From Osedax symbiont Rs1 (GTDB lineage Bacteria > Pseudomonadota > Gammaproteobacteria > Pseudomonadales > Balneatricaceae), in NCBI GenBank assembly GCA_000416275.1, contig ASZJ01000030.1, positions 3,406-53,820 on the forward strand: a stretch of 50,415 bases of DNA, in the 5' to 3' direction. The notes under the pieces are model-generated. The model had not been told where the DNA came from. It did no database searches and saw only the letters and a list, made by a program, of their open reading frames with translations. How positions within the stretch are numbered: the first letter of the stretch is position 1; each line of letters opens with the position of its first letter. The position numbers were made by a program, and so were the translations under genes. Below, in pieces: positions 28,742 to 37,308 of the stretch.

Positions 28742-29542
28742 ATTTTCCTTAGCAGAACACATCGATTGGCGACAGCAGGACCTCAGCCAAAAGCGTTATG
28801 TATATTGGTGGACTGATGGTATTTACAGCAATGTACGCATGGATGATAAGCTGTGTTTATTAGTGATCATTGGTGTGACAGAACAAGGTACTAAAGAGAT
28901 TGTTGCGATAGAAGATGGATTTAGAGAATCGACTGCTAGCTGGCTAGAGCTGTTAACAAATTTGCGCGAACGAGGCCTGACTACCTCCCTAAGTTAGCGA
29001 TTGGTGATGGAGCATTAGGCTTTTGGAATGCAATGAGGAAGTCGTATCCTAGCTGTCGCCATCAGCGATGCTGGGTACACAAAACGGCTAATATATTAAA
29101 TAAGCTTCCTAAATCCATGCAGCCTAAAGTAAAGGTAGCTCTCTATGAAATATGGATGGCAGAGACGCGTGAACAAGCTCATACAGCCTTTAATCGGACA
29201 ATTAAGAGTTTCTCAAGCAAGTATCCTAAAGCGATGAAGTGCTTAACTGGTAGTAAAGAAGAACTATTGGCTTTTTATGATTTTCCAGCCGAACACTGGA
29301 CACATATTAGAACAACAAACCCTATAGAATCTACCTTTGCCACAGTACGATTACGAACAAAGGCAATTCGTGGCTGTGGTTCAAGAGATGCAACATTAGC
29401 GATGATTTATAAGCTAATTGAATCAGCTCAGCGAAGATGGAAAAGGATCAAAGGCTTCGCGTTATTAACACTGGTTGTTAACAACGTTGAGTTTAAAGAT
29501 GGGTTACAAATAAAGGATCAATCAGAGAGCGCCGTTGCTTGA
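28742..29542 (+). pseudogene. IS256-family transposase remnant, truncated and frameshifted
   Basis: The fragment begins at A-E-H-I-D-W-R-Q-Q-D-L-S just beyond the IS5-type right end, then reads Y-V-Y-W-W-T-D-G-I-Y-S-N-V-R, the usual first-Asp region of IS256 transposases. The frame breaks near 28980-28990 and resumes one base off as P-K-L-A-I-G-D-G-A-L-G-F-W. H-Q-R-C-W-V-H-K-T-A-N-I-L, T-N-P-I-E-S-T-F-A-T-V-R-L-R-T and G-C-G-S-R follow to the natural C-terminus. The N-terminal third is missing, either cut by the IS5 insertion or lost. It lies directly upstream of the BREX genes, and its right end may still supply sequence to their promoter region. Confidence 0.85.
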
Positions 29543-29589
29543 GCCATACACCAAGTTTGACCATAACTCAGGAAAGTGTGAATATACTT

Positions 29590-29613
29590 TAAATAAACTA
29601 CCGTAAATAAACT
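29590..29613. promoter_or_regulatory. Direct repeat upstream of brxR
   Basis: TAAATAAACT occurs at 29590-29599 and again at 29604-29613, a 14-base period, in an AT-rich stretch 75 to 99 bases before the brxR start. TTTACA is also repeated just downstream. BrxR proteins autoregulate by binding DNA repeats near their own promoter, so this is a reasonable candidate site; exact contacts are unknown. Confidence 0.4.
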
Positions 29614-29688
29614 TTACAGTATTAATAATTTACATGGTATCAATTATTTGGCAAAATAAGTACCTCTGAAGTATGGCTTAAAAAATTG

Positions 29689-30555
29689 ATGACTACTGAA
29701 AAGCACGAAGTTCTGCTGCGCATGAAGGCGATTGAATTATTAGCTTACTGGGAAGGTAGGCTTGTGACCAATCGGCTGATGGAGTGGTTTGGTATTAGTA
29801 GGCAGCAGGCCTCAGCTGACATTAAGCGCTATATGGTTAATTATAATCCGCATTCGTTGGTGCATGACCCTAGTGTCAAGGCCTATGTCCCCAAGCCTAG
29901 TTTTCAGCCTGTGCTGACTACGGGGCATATTAATGAATATCTGGATATGGTCTCTGGCCTAGTCAGTGGATCCATGGCAATAACTCTTGAAACGGACATC
30001 CAACTTTCTTCAGTGCAGCTACCTGACCGTTCCGTTCGTCCAGAGGTGGTTCGCGAAGTCATAAAAGCTTGTCGAGCATCTTCAAGTATCAAAATTCTCT
30101 ATGCATCTATGGATAATCCAGCTTGGTCAGAGCGCGTGATATCACCGCATACGTTAGTGTATACCGGCTTTCGTTGGCATGTCAGGGCTTATTGCCATAA
30201 GCGTAATAACTATAGAGATTTTATTCTTTCTCGCATCGATAGAACCCCCAAGCCATCTGATACAAAGGCACCGACTATTGATGGCGATAAACATTGGAAC
30301 GAAGTAGTGCCAATTACTTTAGTGCCTAATACTCAGCTAAATGATGGTCAAAAAATATTGGTAGAGAAAGACTATGCAATGCCAGAAGGGCGTCTTCAGC
30401 TGCGAGTCAGGAAGTCATTAGTACATTACACGCTACAGCGCTATAGGGCGGCGATAACTGATGAAGAGATAGCTGATACGCGCCAATACCATATACAACT
30501 TGCAGAACAAGATAGAAAAATATTGTACCCTTACTTGTTTGGATCAAATTCATAG
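29689..30555 (+). CDS. brxR: WYL-domain BREX regulator BrxR
   Basis: The 288-residue product is a WYL-domain transcription factor of the type placed first in many type 1 BREX loci, where it represses the operon. It has an N-terminal winged helix (about 1-65, with L-M-E-W-F-G-I-S-R-Q-Q-A-S-A-D-I-K-R-Y). The WYL domain begins with a ligand-pocket segment I-K-I-L-Y-A-S-M near residue 132 and has R-V-I-S-P-H-T-L-V-Y-T-G-F-R-W-H-V-R-A-Y near 151-170. A C-terminal winged extension ends in L-Y-P-Y-L-F-G. I prefer the ATG at 29689, though an in-frame TTG three bases upstream is possible. Homologous BrxR proteins are thought to sense a small nucleic-acid or nucleotide signal, which is not established here. 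It is the first gene of the BREX operon. Confidence 0.9.
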   Translation: MTTEKHEVLLRMKAIELLAYWEGRLVTNRLMEWFGISRQQASADIKRYMVNYNPHSLVHDPSVKAYVPKPSFQPVLTTGHINEYLDMVSGLVSGSMAITLETDIQLSSVQLPDRSVRPEVVREVIKACRASSSIKILYASMDNPAWSERVISPHTLVYTGFRWHVRAYCHKRNNYRDFILSRIDRTPKPSDTKAPTIDGDKHWNEVVPITLVPNTQLNDGQKILVEKDYAMPEGRLQLRVRKSLVHYTLQRYRAAITDEEIADTRQYHIQLAEQDRKILYPYLFGSNS

Positions 30556-30582
30556 TGCGGAGTACGGAGTACTGCTTAAATC

Positions 30583-31185
30583 ATGGGTGAATTTACCTAT
30601 AACAGCGATATTAATGGTGGCTCTTTGATGGTGAGAGAGAGCCGAGTGATTGCCGACTTGTTATTGATTGGAGCGAGTGGTGATCAATGGAAGCAAGTTA
30701 TACAAGTAGAAAACAGGCTACAAAAACGAAGTCCGGCCACGGCTAAGCGCAACGCCCAGGCTATTCGTAAGCGTTTAGAATTAATGGAGCCAGAGTTCTG
30801 GAGGGCGATCAGAGATGGTGATGAGAACTTAGCAACCCAAGCCGCATTTTGTGCTGCTCTTGAACGCAATTTATTGCTGGTTGAGTTTATGGAGCGAGTT
30901 GTCAGTGATGCTTATGCCACCCATGCAGAAAAACTTGAGCATTATCTATGGATAGATTTTCTAGAAGATTGCGCCCACCGCGACCCAGATGTCGATGATT
31001 GGAAAGAGACTACAAAGAAGAAAATGGGCCAAGTGGTATATAGAATGCTAGCTGAAATGGGCTATTTGAAAAGTACTAGGAGTCTACAGCTTCAGCATGT
31101 ACTGATACGGCCCGAGATAAAAACAATGTTGCAGGATAACTATAAACAACGGATTAAAGAATGCATGGAAGTGTCCCAAAGATAA
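30583..31185 (+). CDS. brxA: BREX protein BrxA (DUF1819)
   Basis: The 200-residue product matches the DUF1819 family, a small DNA-binding protein with a NusB-like fold that opens type 1 BREX gene sets. Visible family features are S-L-M-V-R-E-S-R-V-I-A-D-L-L-L near residue 14, N-R-L-Q-K-R-S-P-A-T-A-K-R near 44, W-R-A-I-R-D-G near 73 and a C-terminal A-E-M-G-Y-L near 161. An alternative start at 30628 (just before M-V-R-E-S) would shorten it by 15 residues. The ATG at 30583 has GGAG 13 bases upstream. It lies 27 bases after brxR and about 200 bases before brxB. Confidence 0.9.
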   Translation: MGEFTYNSDINGGSLMVRESRVIADLLLIGASGDQWKQVIQVENRLQKRSPATAKRNAQAIRKRLELMEPEFWRAIRDGDENLATQAAFCAALERNLLLVEFMERVVSDAYATHAEKLEHYLWIDFLEDCAHRDPDVDDWKETTKKKMGQVVYRMLAEMGYLKSTRSLQLQHVLIRPEIKTMLQDNYKQRIKECMEVSQR

Positions 31186-31390
31186 AAATGGCAATGCAGT
31201 CTTTAAACCTAGACTCGGCAGCCGAATCGCGAAAGCCAGTACAAGCTCTTGATGCACCTAGAAAACTAGAAAATATTCTCATCACCAATAAGGTGACCAC
31301 TAATTTTTCTATTTTCCTATGCACACCAATTTATTACACAGCTTTTTCGCGCCTAACTACCGAATCTAGGTTAATAATCAGGAATTACCA

Positions 31391-31981
31391 ATGAACCAGC
31401 GTTTAAATGACCGATTAAATCAAATCCCAGAGAAGATTCTCTCCGAAGAATTTTTGCATAGCCAGGGGCTAGGTAATGAAATTGGCTTCTGGGTCTTTGA
31501 CTATGAGCCAGCCAGTGAGCTTGAAGTCCGTGAATACATCGGCTTCTTAGAGGATATGTTGGCCAAAAAGCACAGCCATCTAAAAGTTGGGCATATTAAT
31601 TTGCTCCAGGCGGTTGTGGATTATTTAGCAGAGCGTGGTTTTATTGATAAGGCCGTCGCCATGCAAAAAAGCAAAGGTGATGAGGCGTTGCTCAAGGCGC
31701 TATCAGGTCCTTTACACATGGATAAATTTGCTCCTTATCTGGTAAACAAAGAGTTAGCAGAGGGGGCGAATTCTAAAGAGTGTGACATCATTTTTATATC
31801 TGGGGTCGGCTCTGTCTGGCCATTACTGCGTGCCCATAATTTACTTAACAGTCTGCATTCGCTGCTCGGACATAAACCTGTGGTGATTTTTTACCCCGGG
31901 GAATATGACGGTCAAACCATGACCTTGTTTGGTAAAATTCCCAGTAAAAACTATTACCGTGCTTTTAAGTTAGTCCCTTAG
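31391..31981 (+). CDS. brxB: BREX protein BrxB (DUF1788)
   Basis: The 196-residue product matches DUF1788, a protein of unknown activity always found in type 1 BREX and needed for its function. The family core is visible as G-N-E-I-G-F-W-V-F-D-Y near residues 28-38, then I-F-I-S-G-V-G-S-V-W-P-L-L-R-A-H near 135-150, and a C-terminal V-V-I-F-Y-P-G-E-Y-D-G-Q-T-M-T-L-F-G. The start has AGGA eight bases upstream. The gap of about 205 bases from brxA has no gene that I support. Confidence 0.92.
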   Translation: MNQRLNDRLNQIPEKILSEEFLHSQGLGNEIGFWVFDYEPASELEVREYIGFLEDMLAKKHSHLKVGHINLLQAVVDYLAERGFIDKAVAMQKSKGDEALLKALSGPLHMDKFAPYLVNKELAEGANSKECDIIFISGVGSVWPLLRAHNLLNSLHSLLGHKPVVIFYPGEYDGQTMTLFGKIPSKNYYRAFKLVP

Positions 31982-32044
31982 TATTTCGGCTATATCACGA
32001 TAACTTTCGCAAAATAAGAAGTAGATTTAAGGAAGAGAAGATTT

Positions 32045-35000
32045 ATGATTATTAAAGACCTTTTTTACAAGCCACTTGATCGATCCATTAATGGCGTTGT
32101 AAAAGCAGATCAAAATGATAATGCCACCGTATATCAAGAGCTGGATGAATACGTGGTCACCAATGAGTTGGAAAAGCATTTCCGTTCATTTTTTGAGTCC
32201 TATGCCACCGATCTTAATGACCCTAGTATTGCTAATCGTGTAGGCGTTTGGATCTCCGGTTTTTTTGGTTCAGGTAAATCACACTTTCTTAAAACACTCT
32301 CTTATATATTGTCTAACCAGCAGGCGACAGACGCCGAGGGTAATCAAAAAATAGCCGTTGAGTTTTTTGGTGAGCATAAAATACGAGATGCGATGATTCG
32401 TGCCGATATCGATAAGGCAGTCAGTACACCCACTGATGTTATTCTGTTTAATATCGATAGCAAGGCAAGCTCTAATGATGAGGGCAATCCGATACTCAAT
32501 GTGTTTTTGCGAGTCTTTAATGAGCACCAAGGCTTTAGTGGCGATCATCCGCATGTTGCTTATATGGAACGGCACTTAGTGCAAAAAGGCGTGTACGATC
32601 AGTTCAAAGAAGCTTTTCAGCAGAATAGCGGGGTAGACTGGGTTGAAGAACGTGATGGTTACCAGTTCTATCAAGATGATGTTGAAAAGGCACTATCTGT
32701 ATCGCTGGATCTTTCGCCAGAGGCGGCCCACAAATGGTTCGAGGCTTCTGAAAACTCGTTCAGCGTGTCAGTTGAAAACTTTTGTCAGTGGGTCAAAGAG
32801 TATTTAGCAACAAAGACGCCATTGCACCGTGTGCTATTTTTAGTCGACGAAGTTGGTCAATTTATCGGCAGTGATACCAAGCTGATGCTCACCTTGCAAA
32901 CCATTACCGAAAACCTCGGTACTATTTGCAAAGGGCGTGCCTGGATCATTGTTACCTCGCAGGCCGATATGGACGCTGTGTTGGGCGAGCTGTCATCCTC
33001 TAAAGCCAATGATTTTTCTAAAATCGCCGGGCGTTTTAAAACCCGATTATCCTTATCCAGCTCAAATGCCGATGAAGTTATTCAGAAGCGATTGCTAAGA
33101 AAAACGCCACAGGCAGAAGCTGAATTAAGGGCGGTTTTTACTGAAAAAGGCGACATCCTAAAAAACCAGATCACCTTCGACCGATCTGGCCCGACCCTGA
33201 AGAATTTTGATGGCCCCGAAAGCTTTGTCAATAACTACCCCTTCGCCCCCTACCACTTTCAGTTAGTGCAAAAAGTATTTGAAGAGATTCGTAAAGTGGG
33301 TGCGACAGGTGCCCACTTGGCCTACGGTGAGCGCTCGATGTTGGATGCCTTCCAAATGGCTGCACGTGTTATTGCCGATGAGCCTATTGGCGCGCTGGTC
33401 CCTATGCATCACTTTTACAAAGCGGTAGAGGGCTTCCTCGACACCGCCGTAAAACGCACCATCGATCAGGCCGGTGACAACGCTACTTTGGATGTCTTTG
33501 ATGGACAAATCCTGCGTACCTTATTCATGATACGTTATGTCGATCTAGTCAAGGGGACGTTGGATAACTTAGTTACCTTGTCTATCGAGCAAATCGATGC
33601 GGACAAACTAGCCCTGCGTAAACGTATTGAAGACAGCGTACAGCGTTTAGAAAAAGAGAGCTTGATCACCCGCAATGGCGATGAATTTATATTCCTCACC
33701 AATGAAGAGCGAGATATTACCCGCAAGATCAAGTCTACAGACATTGCCAGTTCCGAAGAAAACAAAGAGCTGAGCAACCTGGTCTTCAAAGATCTGCTGC
33801 GCGACAAAAATAAATTTCGCTATACCGTCAATAAAATGGATTACAGTATTGGCCGCTATGTCGACGGCCATACGCTGGATGGTCGTTACGAAAATGACTT
33901 ACGAGTAGAAGTCGTCTCACCTTTAGATGTTGATTATGCCCAGTATTCAGAAGCCGGTTGCATCAATAAAAGCGGGGAAGGCCAAGGCATCGCGCTGCTT
34001 AAACTGGCTGATGACAAGCTGTTCTTTAGTGAATTACGCACTTGGCTCAAAACCAATAAATTTATCCGTCTAAATGATGACGGAACCCAGCCAGATATCA
34101 CGCGTATTCTGGCTGATCGCGGCCGGGAAAACCAAGAGCGTAAAAAGCGACTTCGCCACACTTTAGAAGAAATGCTGCTACAGGCAGATGTTTATTGTCT
34201 GGGGCAGCATTTAAGCCTTGGTAATAACAATATTGTCACTAAGTATGACGAAGCTTGTAAGTACCTATTGGAAAATACCTACACTAAACTCGCGTACCTA
34301 AGAGTATTACAGTCAGATCCCTGGCGTGAGCTAAGCGCTGTACTAACCGCTGATGATATCAGCCAGATGGGCCTGTCGTTAAATGGCGAAGAAGGTAACC
34401 CAAAAGCAACTAAAGAGTTGGAACAGTTTATAGCGCTTAAGGCCTCGGGCACTGAGCGTCTCCTGTTATCTGATCTGGTCGAGCGCTTCGCGAAGCGCCC
34501 CTATGGTTGGGCCGATGCTGAGATCTTGTTGATTGTTGGCCGTTTAGCCGCCGCTGGGCGAATTTCACTACAACTCGGTGGTGGGACATTACCAGTGCGT
34601 GATGCACTGGAGCCTCTGCAAAACTCTCGCAGGCGTCGCGAAGTATCTATTATTAAAAAACGCCAAAGCGATGAAACGGTGCTTAAGCAAGCGCGCAATC
34701 TTACGCAAGATTTGTTCTCTGCGATGGGGCCTGCCGTCGAGAAGGAGCTGTTTGAATTCTATACAGGGCATTTCAAGCAGTGGTTAAGTGATTTAAAAAT
34801 CTACAAAAGCAAAACTGATGTTGGGCGCTTTCCTGGTAAAGCAGTGATTGAACAGTCCATGCTGACGATTGAGCGTATATTGTCCGTTGACGATAGTTTC
34901 GATTTCTTCAAGCAAGTGGTTGATAACAAAAATGACTATCTAGATTTAGAAGAAGACTACCGTGATTTGCACGATTTCTTCAAAAATCAACTGCATACCT

Positions 35001-35725
35001 GGCAGCAATTAATTCAGGCCTTGCATCATTTTGAGAAAAACAAACAAGCACTGGAGCGCGATGATAAAGCTCGCCAGGCCCTAGTGGCAATGCAATCCAT
35101 CGCAACTGCCAATGCACCTTATAAAATTCTGCATAAAGTGGCGGATTTGGTCAGTACCGTAGAAACTGTGAACAATAAGCTATTACAGGAAAAGCGCGAC
35201 CACGCGCTAGGGCGTGTCGACGAGAAAATTAGCCAATTGGAAGCCGAAATAACCAAGAGTGGTATAGCAAGCGCTGAACTCAGTAATCGCTTGTTACGTC
35301 CTATGCAATTAGTCAAAGCAGAACTGGAAACCGAAACCAGTATCTCTGGCATCTACATGCTGCAAACGCAGACGGCAGTCGAAAAACTCGATGATGGTCT
35401 ATATGAGTTAGAGCGGGCAGTACAGGCGGAGATAGAAAGGCGCGAAAAGATAGAGCGCGAAGCGCTTGAACGTCAGCGTATAGAAGATGAGCAAAGCCAG
35501 CACGTTCGTAACGATGATGATGTAAAGGTTGAAAAGCCCAAGCCTAAACCTGCTCCCGTCAGCAAACCCAAGCCTGTTGTTGAAGTGGCGGTTAGCAGTG
35601 TGTTCAACAGAATCAGTGACAGTGTTTATTTGGAATCTGAGGCGGATATTACGGCATTTATCAATGCGCTTAAAGAAGAGTTGTCGATGGCGATTGCGCA
35701 GAAAAAGCGGGTTAGAATTCGATAA
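32045..35725 (+). CDS. brxC: BREX ATPase BrxC
   Basis: BrxC is the large P-loop ATPase of type 1 BREX, required for both defence and methylation. The 1226-residue product has the usual size. The Walker A motif is G-F-F-G-S-G-K-S at about residues 72-79, and the Walker B-like stretch V-L-F-L-V-D-E-V-G-Q-F-I lies near 265. The C-terminal third is helical, coiled-coil-like and charge-rich, with a Pro/Lys linker (E-K-P-K-P-K-P-A-P) before a short final domain. The start has a good AAGGA ribosome site. It is followed after 171 bases by a non-BREX gene, not by pglX as in the simplest type 1 loci. Confidence 0.95.
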   Translation: MIIKDLFYKPLDRSINGVVKADQNDNATVYQELDEYVVTNELEKHFRSFFESYATDLNDPSIANRVGVWISGFFGSGKSHFLKTLSYILSNQQATDAEGNQKIAVEFFGEHKIRDAMIRADIDKAVSTPTDVILFNIDSKASSNDEGNPILNVFLRVFNEHQGFSGDHPHVAYMERHLVQKGVYDQFKEAFQQNSGVDWVEERDGYQFYQDDVEKALSVSLDLSPEAAHKWFEASENSFSVSVENFCQWVKEYLATKTPLHRVLFLVDEVGQFIGSDTKLMLTLQTITENLGTICKGRAWIIVTSQADMDAVLGELSSSKANDFSKIAGRFKTRLSLSSSNADEVIQKRLLRKTPQAEAELRAVFTEKGDILKNQITFDRSGPTLKNFDGPESFVNNYPFAPYHFQLVQKVFEEIRKVGATGAHLAYGERSMLDAFQMAARVIADEPIGALVPMHHFYKAVEGFLDTAVKRTIDQAGDNATLDVFDGQILRTLFMIRYVDLVKGTLDNLVTLSIEQIDADKLALRKRIEDSVQRLEKESLITRNGDEFIFLTNEERDITRKIKSTDIASSEENKELSNLVFKDLLRDKNKFRYTVNKMDYSIGRYVDGHTLDGRYENDLRVEVVSPLDVDYAQYSEAGCINKSGEGQGIALLKLADDKLFFSELRTWLKTNKFIRLNDDGTQPDITRILADRGRENQERKKRLRHTLEEMLLQADVYCLGQHLSLGNNNIVTKYDEACKYLLENTYTKLAYLRVLQSDPWRELSAVLTADDISQMGLSLNGEEGNPKATKELEQFIALKASGTERLLLSDLVERFAKRPYGWADAEILLIVGRLAAAGRISLQLGGGTLPVRDALEPLQNSRRRREVSIIKKRQSDETVLKQARNLTQDLFSAMGPAVEKELFEFYTGHFKQWLSDLKIYKSKTDVGRFPGKAVIEQSMLTIERILSVDDSFDFFKQVVDNKNDYLDLEEDYRDLHDFFKNQLHTWQQLIQALHHFEKNKQALERDDKARQALVAMQSIATANAPYKILHKVADLVSTVETVNNKLLQEKRDHALGRVDEKISQLEAEITKSGIASAELSNRLLRPMQLVKAELETETSISGIYMLQTQTAVEKLDDGLYELERAVQAEIERREKIEREALERQRIEDEQSQHVRNDDDVKVEKPKPKPAPVSKPKPVVEVAVSSVFNRISDSVYLESEADITAFINALKEELSMAIAQKKRVRIR

Positions 35726-35852
35726 TCCGCTCTAGGCCATCAAGGATATGAAGAACTTGGCGCAGCAGTCTCGACCTACAGAGCTGATAATTCGATCTTT
35801 AGAGGGCTTTTCTATAAAGATTTCTTGTCTTTTATTGTTTTCTCTGGAATGC

Positions 35853-35880
35853 TTGTCCCTCGTCCTAGGACCAGGGACAA
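35853..35880. promoter_or_regulatory. 28-bp near-perfect palindrome before the wHTH-nucleotidyltransferase pair
   Basis: The arms are TTGTCCCT (35853-35860) and AGGGACAA (35873-35880), and the centre TCCTAGGA (35863-35870) is itself a perfect palindrome; only one base pair (CG against CC) breaks the symmetry. It lies 16 bases before the wHTH start, where a repressor site is expected for a toxin-antitoxin-type operon. It could instead be a terminator for brxC, but no T-run follows. Confidence 0.6.
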
Positions 35881-35896
35881 TAGAGATGGGGCAATT

Positions 35897-36565
35897 ATGA
35901 AAAGTCAAGATATAGGTCTGCTGCTAAAGCTGGTTGCTTTGCAGCAGCAAGAAGATGTCGGTGCTAAGAGTCAAGTAGAAAAGGCTTGGCCCCATGATTG
36001 GCAAGACTGGCAAGACCCAGATAGTGAGGGAGATAAGGGTTGGGAGGGGCCTTCATTGGCAGTGCTTAATATCTATTATTCGCTGCAAAATTATATTGCC
36101 TCGCGCTATACCGTACGTGCTTTAGCGCAGGAAACGGGGATTAGTAAATCGCAGATTAATCTAGGATTGAATCGCTGTTATGAGGTAGGTTTGGCGAAGA
36201 AGGATCGGCACTTAGATGTACCTAGAGCTAATAAGCGCGCGCTTTTTGACTTTATTATTTATGGTCTTAAATATATTTTCCCGGCTAAACCTAAAGAACT
36301 TACACGGGGAATAGCGACAGCTTTTGCCGCGCCTGTTTTAAAAGATAAGTTAATGAGTGCTGGCGAATTTGTGTTGGTATGGCCCGATGCAAGAGGCAAT
36401 ACCAAAGGGCAAAGTGTGGAACCGCTTTTTAAATCGGCGACTTTTGCCGTCAGGCGAGACCCGCAAATGTACGCGCTGTTGGCCTTAGTAGACGCTATCC
36501 GCTTGGGGCAGCCTCGCGAGGCTAACTTGGCCACTAAACTATTAAAAGAGAGATTGGGAGTATAA
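35897..36565 (+). CDS. Winged-helix protein, likely antitoxin/regulator of the adjacent nucleotidyltransferase
   Basis: I recognise a winged helix-turn-helix but no named family. The 222-residue form starts at ATG 35897, just after a GGGG ribosome site; a longer frame beginning 24 codons upstream would run across the palindrome and is less likely. The N-terminal third has Y-T-V-R-A-L-A-Q-E-T-G-I-S-K-S-Q-I-N-L-G near residues 75-93, a typical recognition helix. The rest has no catalytic motif that I know. It is followed six bases later by an AbiEii-like nucleotidyltransferase. That order and the palindrome upstream resemble AbiE-type toxin-antitoxin pairs, so I infer that it is an autorepressing antitoxin. 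It is also possible that it only regulates the BREX genes. Confidence 0.72.
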   Translation: MKSQDIGLLLKLVALQQQEDVGAKSQVEKAWPHDWQDWQDPDSEGDKGWEGPSLAVLNIYYSLQNYIASRYTVRALAQETGISKSQINLGLNRCYEVGLAKKDRHLDVPRANKRALFDFIIYGLKYIFPAKPKELTRGIATAFAAPVLKDKLMSAGEFVLVWPDARGNTKGQSVEPLFKSATFAVRRDPQMYALLALVDAIRLGQPREANLATKLLKERLGV

Positions 36566-36571
36566 CAAGCG

Positions 36572-37291
36572 ATGTTGTCTGTATTGCAATCGATGTTGGA
36601 ACAAGTAGCAGTGGCATTAGGGCCAGAGCTGTGTCAACAAATGACCTTTGTTGGTGGCTGTACCACGGGTTTATTACTGACGGATGAGTTTTCTAAAGAG
36701 CAAGTGCGACACACTGATGATGTCGATTTGATCGTGCACACGCTAGGGTATGTCGGTTTTAATACACTACAAGAGCAGCTTAAGGGGCATGGATTTAAAA
36801 CCTCCATACCTGATCCTGGTGAGGTCTTACCTATTTGTGCGATGAAGCTGGGTGATCTGCGGGTTGATTTCATGCCCGATGATGACTCCCTTGGTTTTAC
36901 CAACCGTTGGTATCAGCCGGCGATGCAAACAGCCACGCAGTACAGTTTAACCCCAGAAATAGTCATTCGCTTAGTGGCCCCCGTCTATTTTGTGGCGACC
37001 AAGTTAGAAGCTTACCAAGGGCGAGGCAATAGCGACGCACTGACTAGCCGCGATATTGAAGATATTCTACATTTGGTCGATGGCCGCGAAGAGCTCATTG
37101 CTGAAGTGCAAGCAGCGGATGCGGATGTGCAGGCCTATATAGCCACAGAGCTTAGCGCTTTGTTACAAGATAGTAACTTTGAGTATGCGGTTTCTAGTCA
37201 AGCCCAAGGCAATGCTGATCGAGAACAGATTATCTATCAACGCTTAGATGCCTTAGCTGCATATCAGCCAATCGACAACAGGCCAGCTTAA
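36572..37291 (+). CDS. AbiEii-like nucleotidyltransferase
   Basis: The 239-residue product has the minimal nucleotidyltransferase core: F-V-G-G-C-T-T-G near residues 26-33, then H-T-D-D-V-D-L-I-V near 49-57, which gives the paired metal aspartates. A third acidic strand D-L-R-V-D-F-M lies near 95-101. A later K-L-E-A-Y and S-R-D-I-E-D-I-L segment matches the AbiEii/AbiGii-type toxin families, which transfer nucleotides to tRNA or other targets and stop growth. The pairing with the winged-helix gene six bases upstream supports a type IV-like toxin-antitoxin pair nested in the BREX locus. Activity as a toxin is inferred; it may instead have a housekeeping role in defence. Confidence 0.78.
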   Translation: MLSVLQSMLEQVAVALGPELCQQMTFVGGCTTGLLLTDEFSKEQVRHTDDVDLIVHTLGYVGFNTLQEQLKGHGFKTSIPDPGEVLPICAMKLGDLRVDFMPDDDSLGFTNRWYQPAMQTATQYSLTPEIVIRLVAPVYFVATKLEAYQGRGNSDALTSRDIEDILHLVDGREELIAEVQAADADVQAYIATELSALLQDSNFEYAVSSQAQGNADREQIIYQRLDALAAYQPIDNRPA

Positions 37292-37308
37292 GGAATGAGC
37301 AATCTTAT

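Noticed and set aside
31161-31394. 77-codon frame between brxA and brxB
   Set aside because: It overlaps the end of brxA and the start of brxB, lacks a ribosome box and has no known domain.
35825-35896. Longer start for the winged-helix gene
   Set aside because: It would place the palindrome inside the coding region and lacks a ribosome box; ATG 35897 has one.
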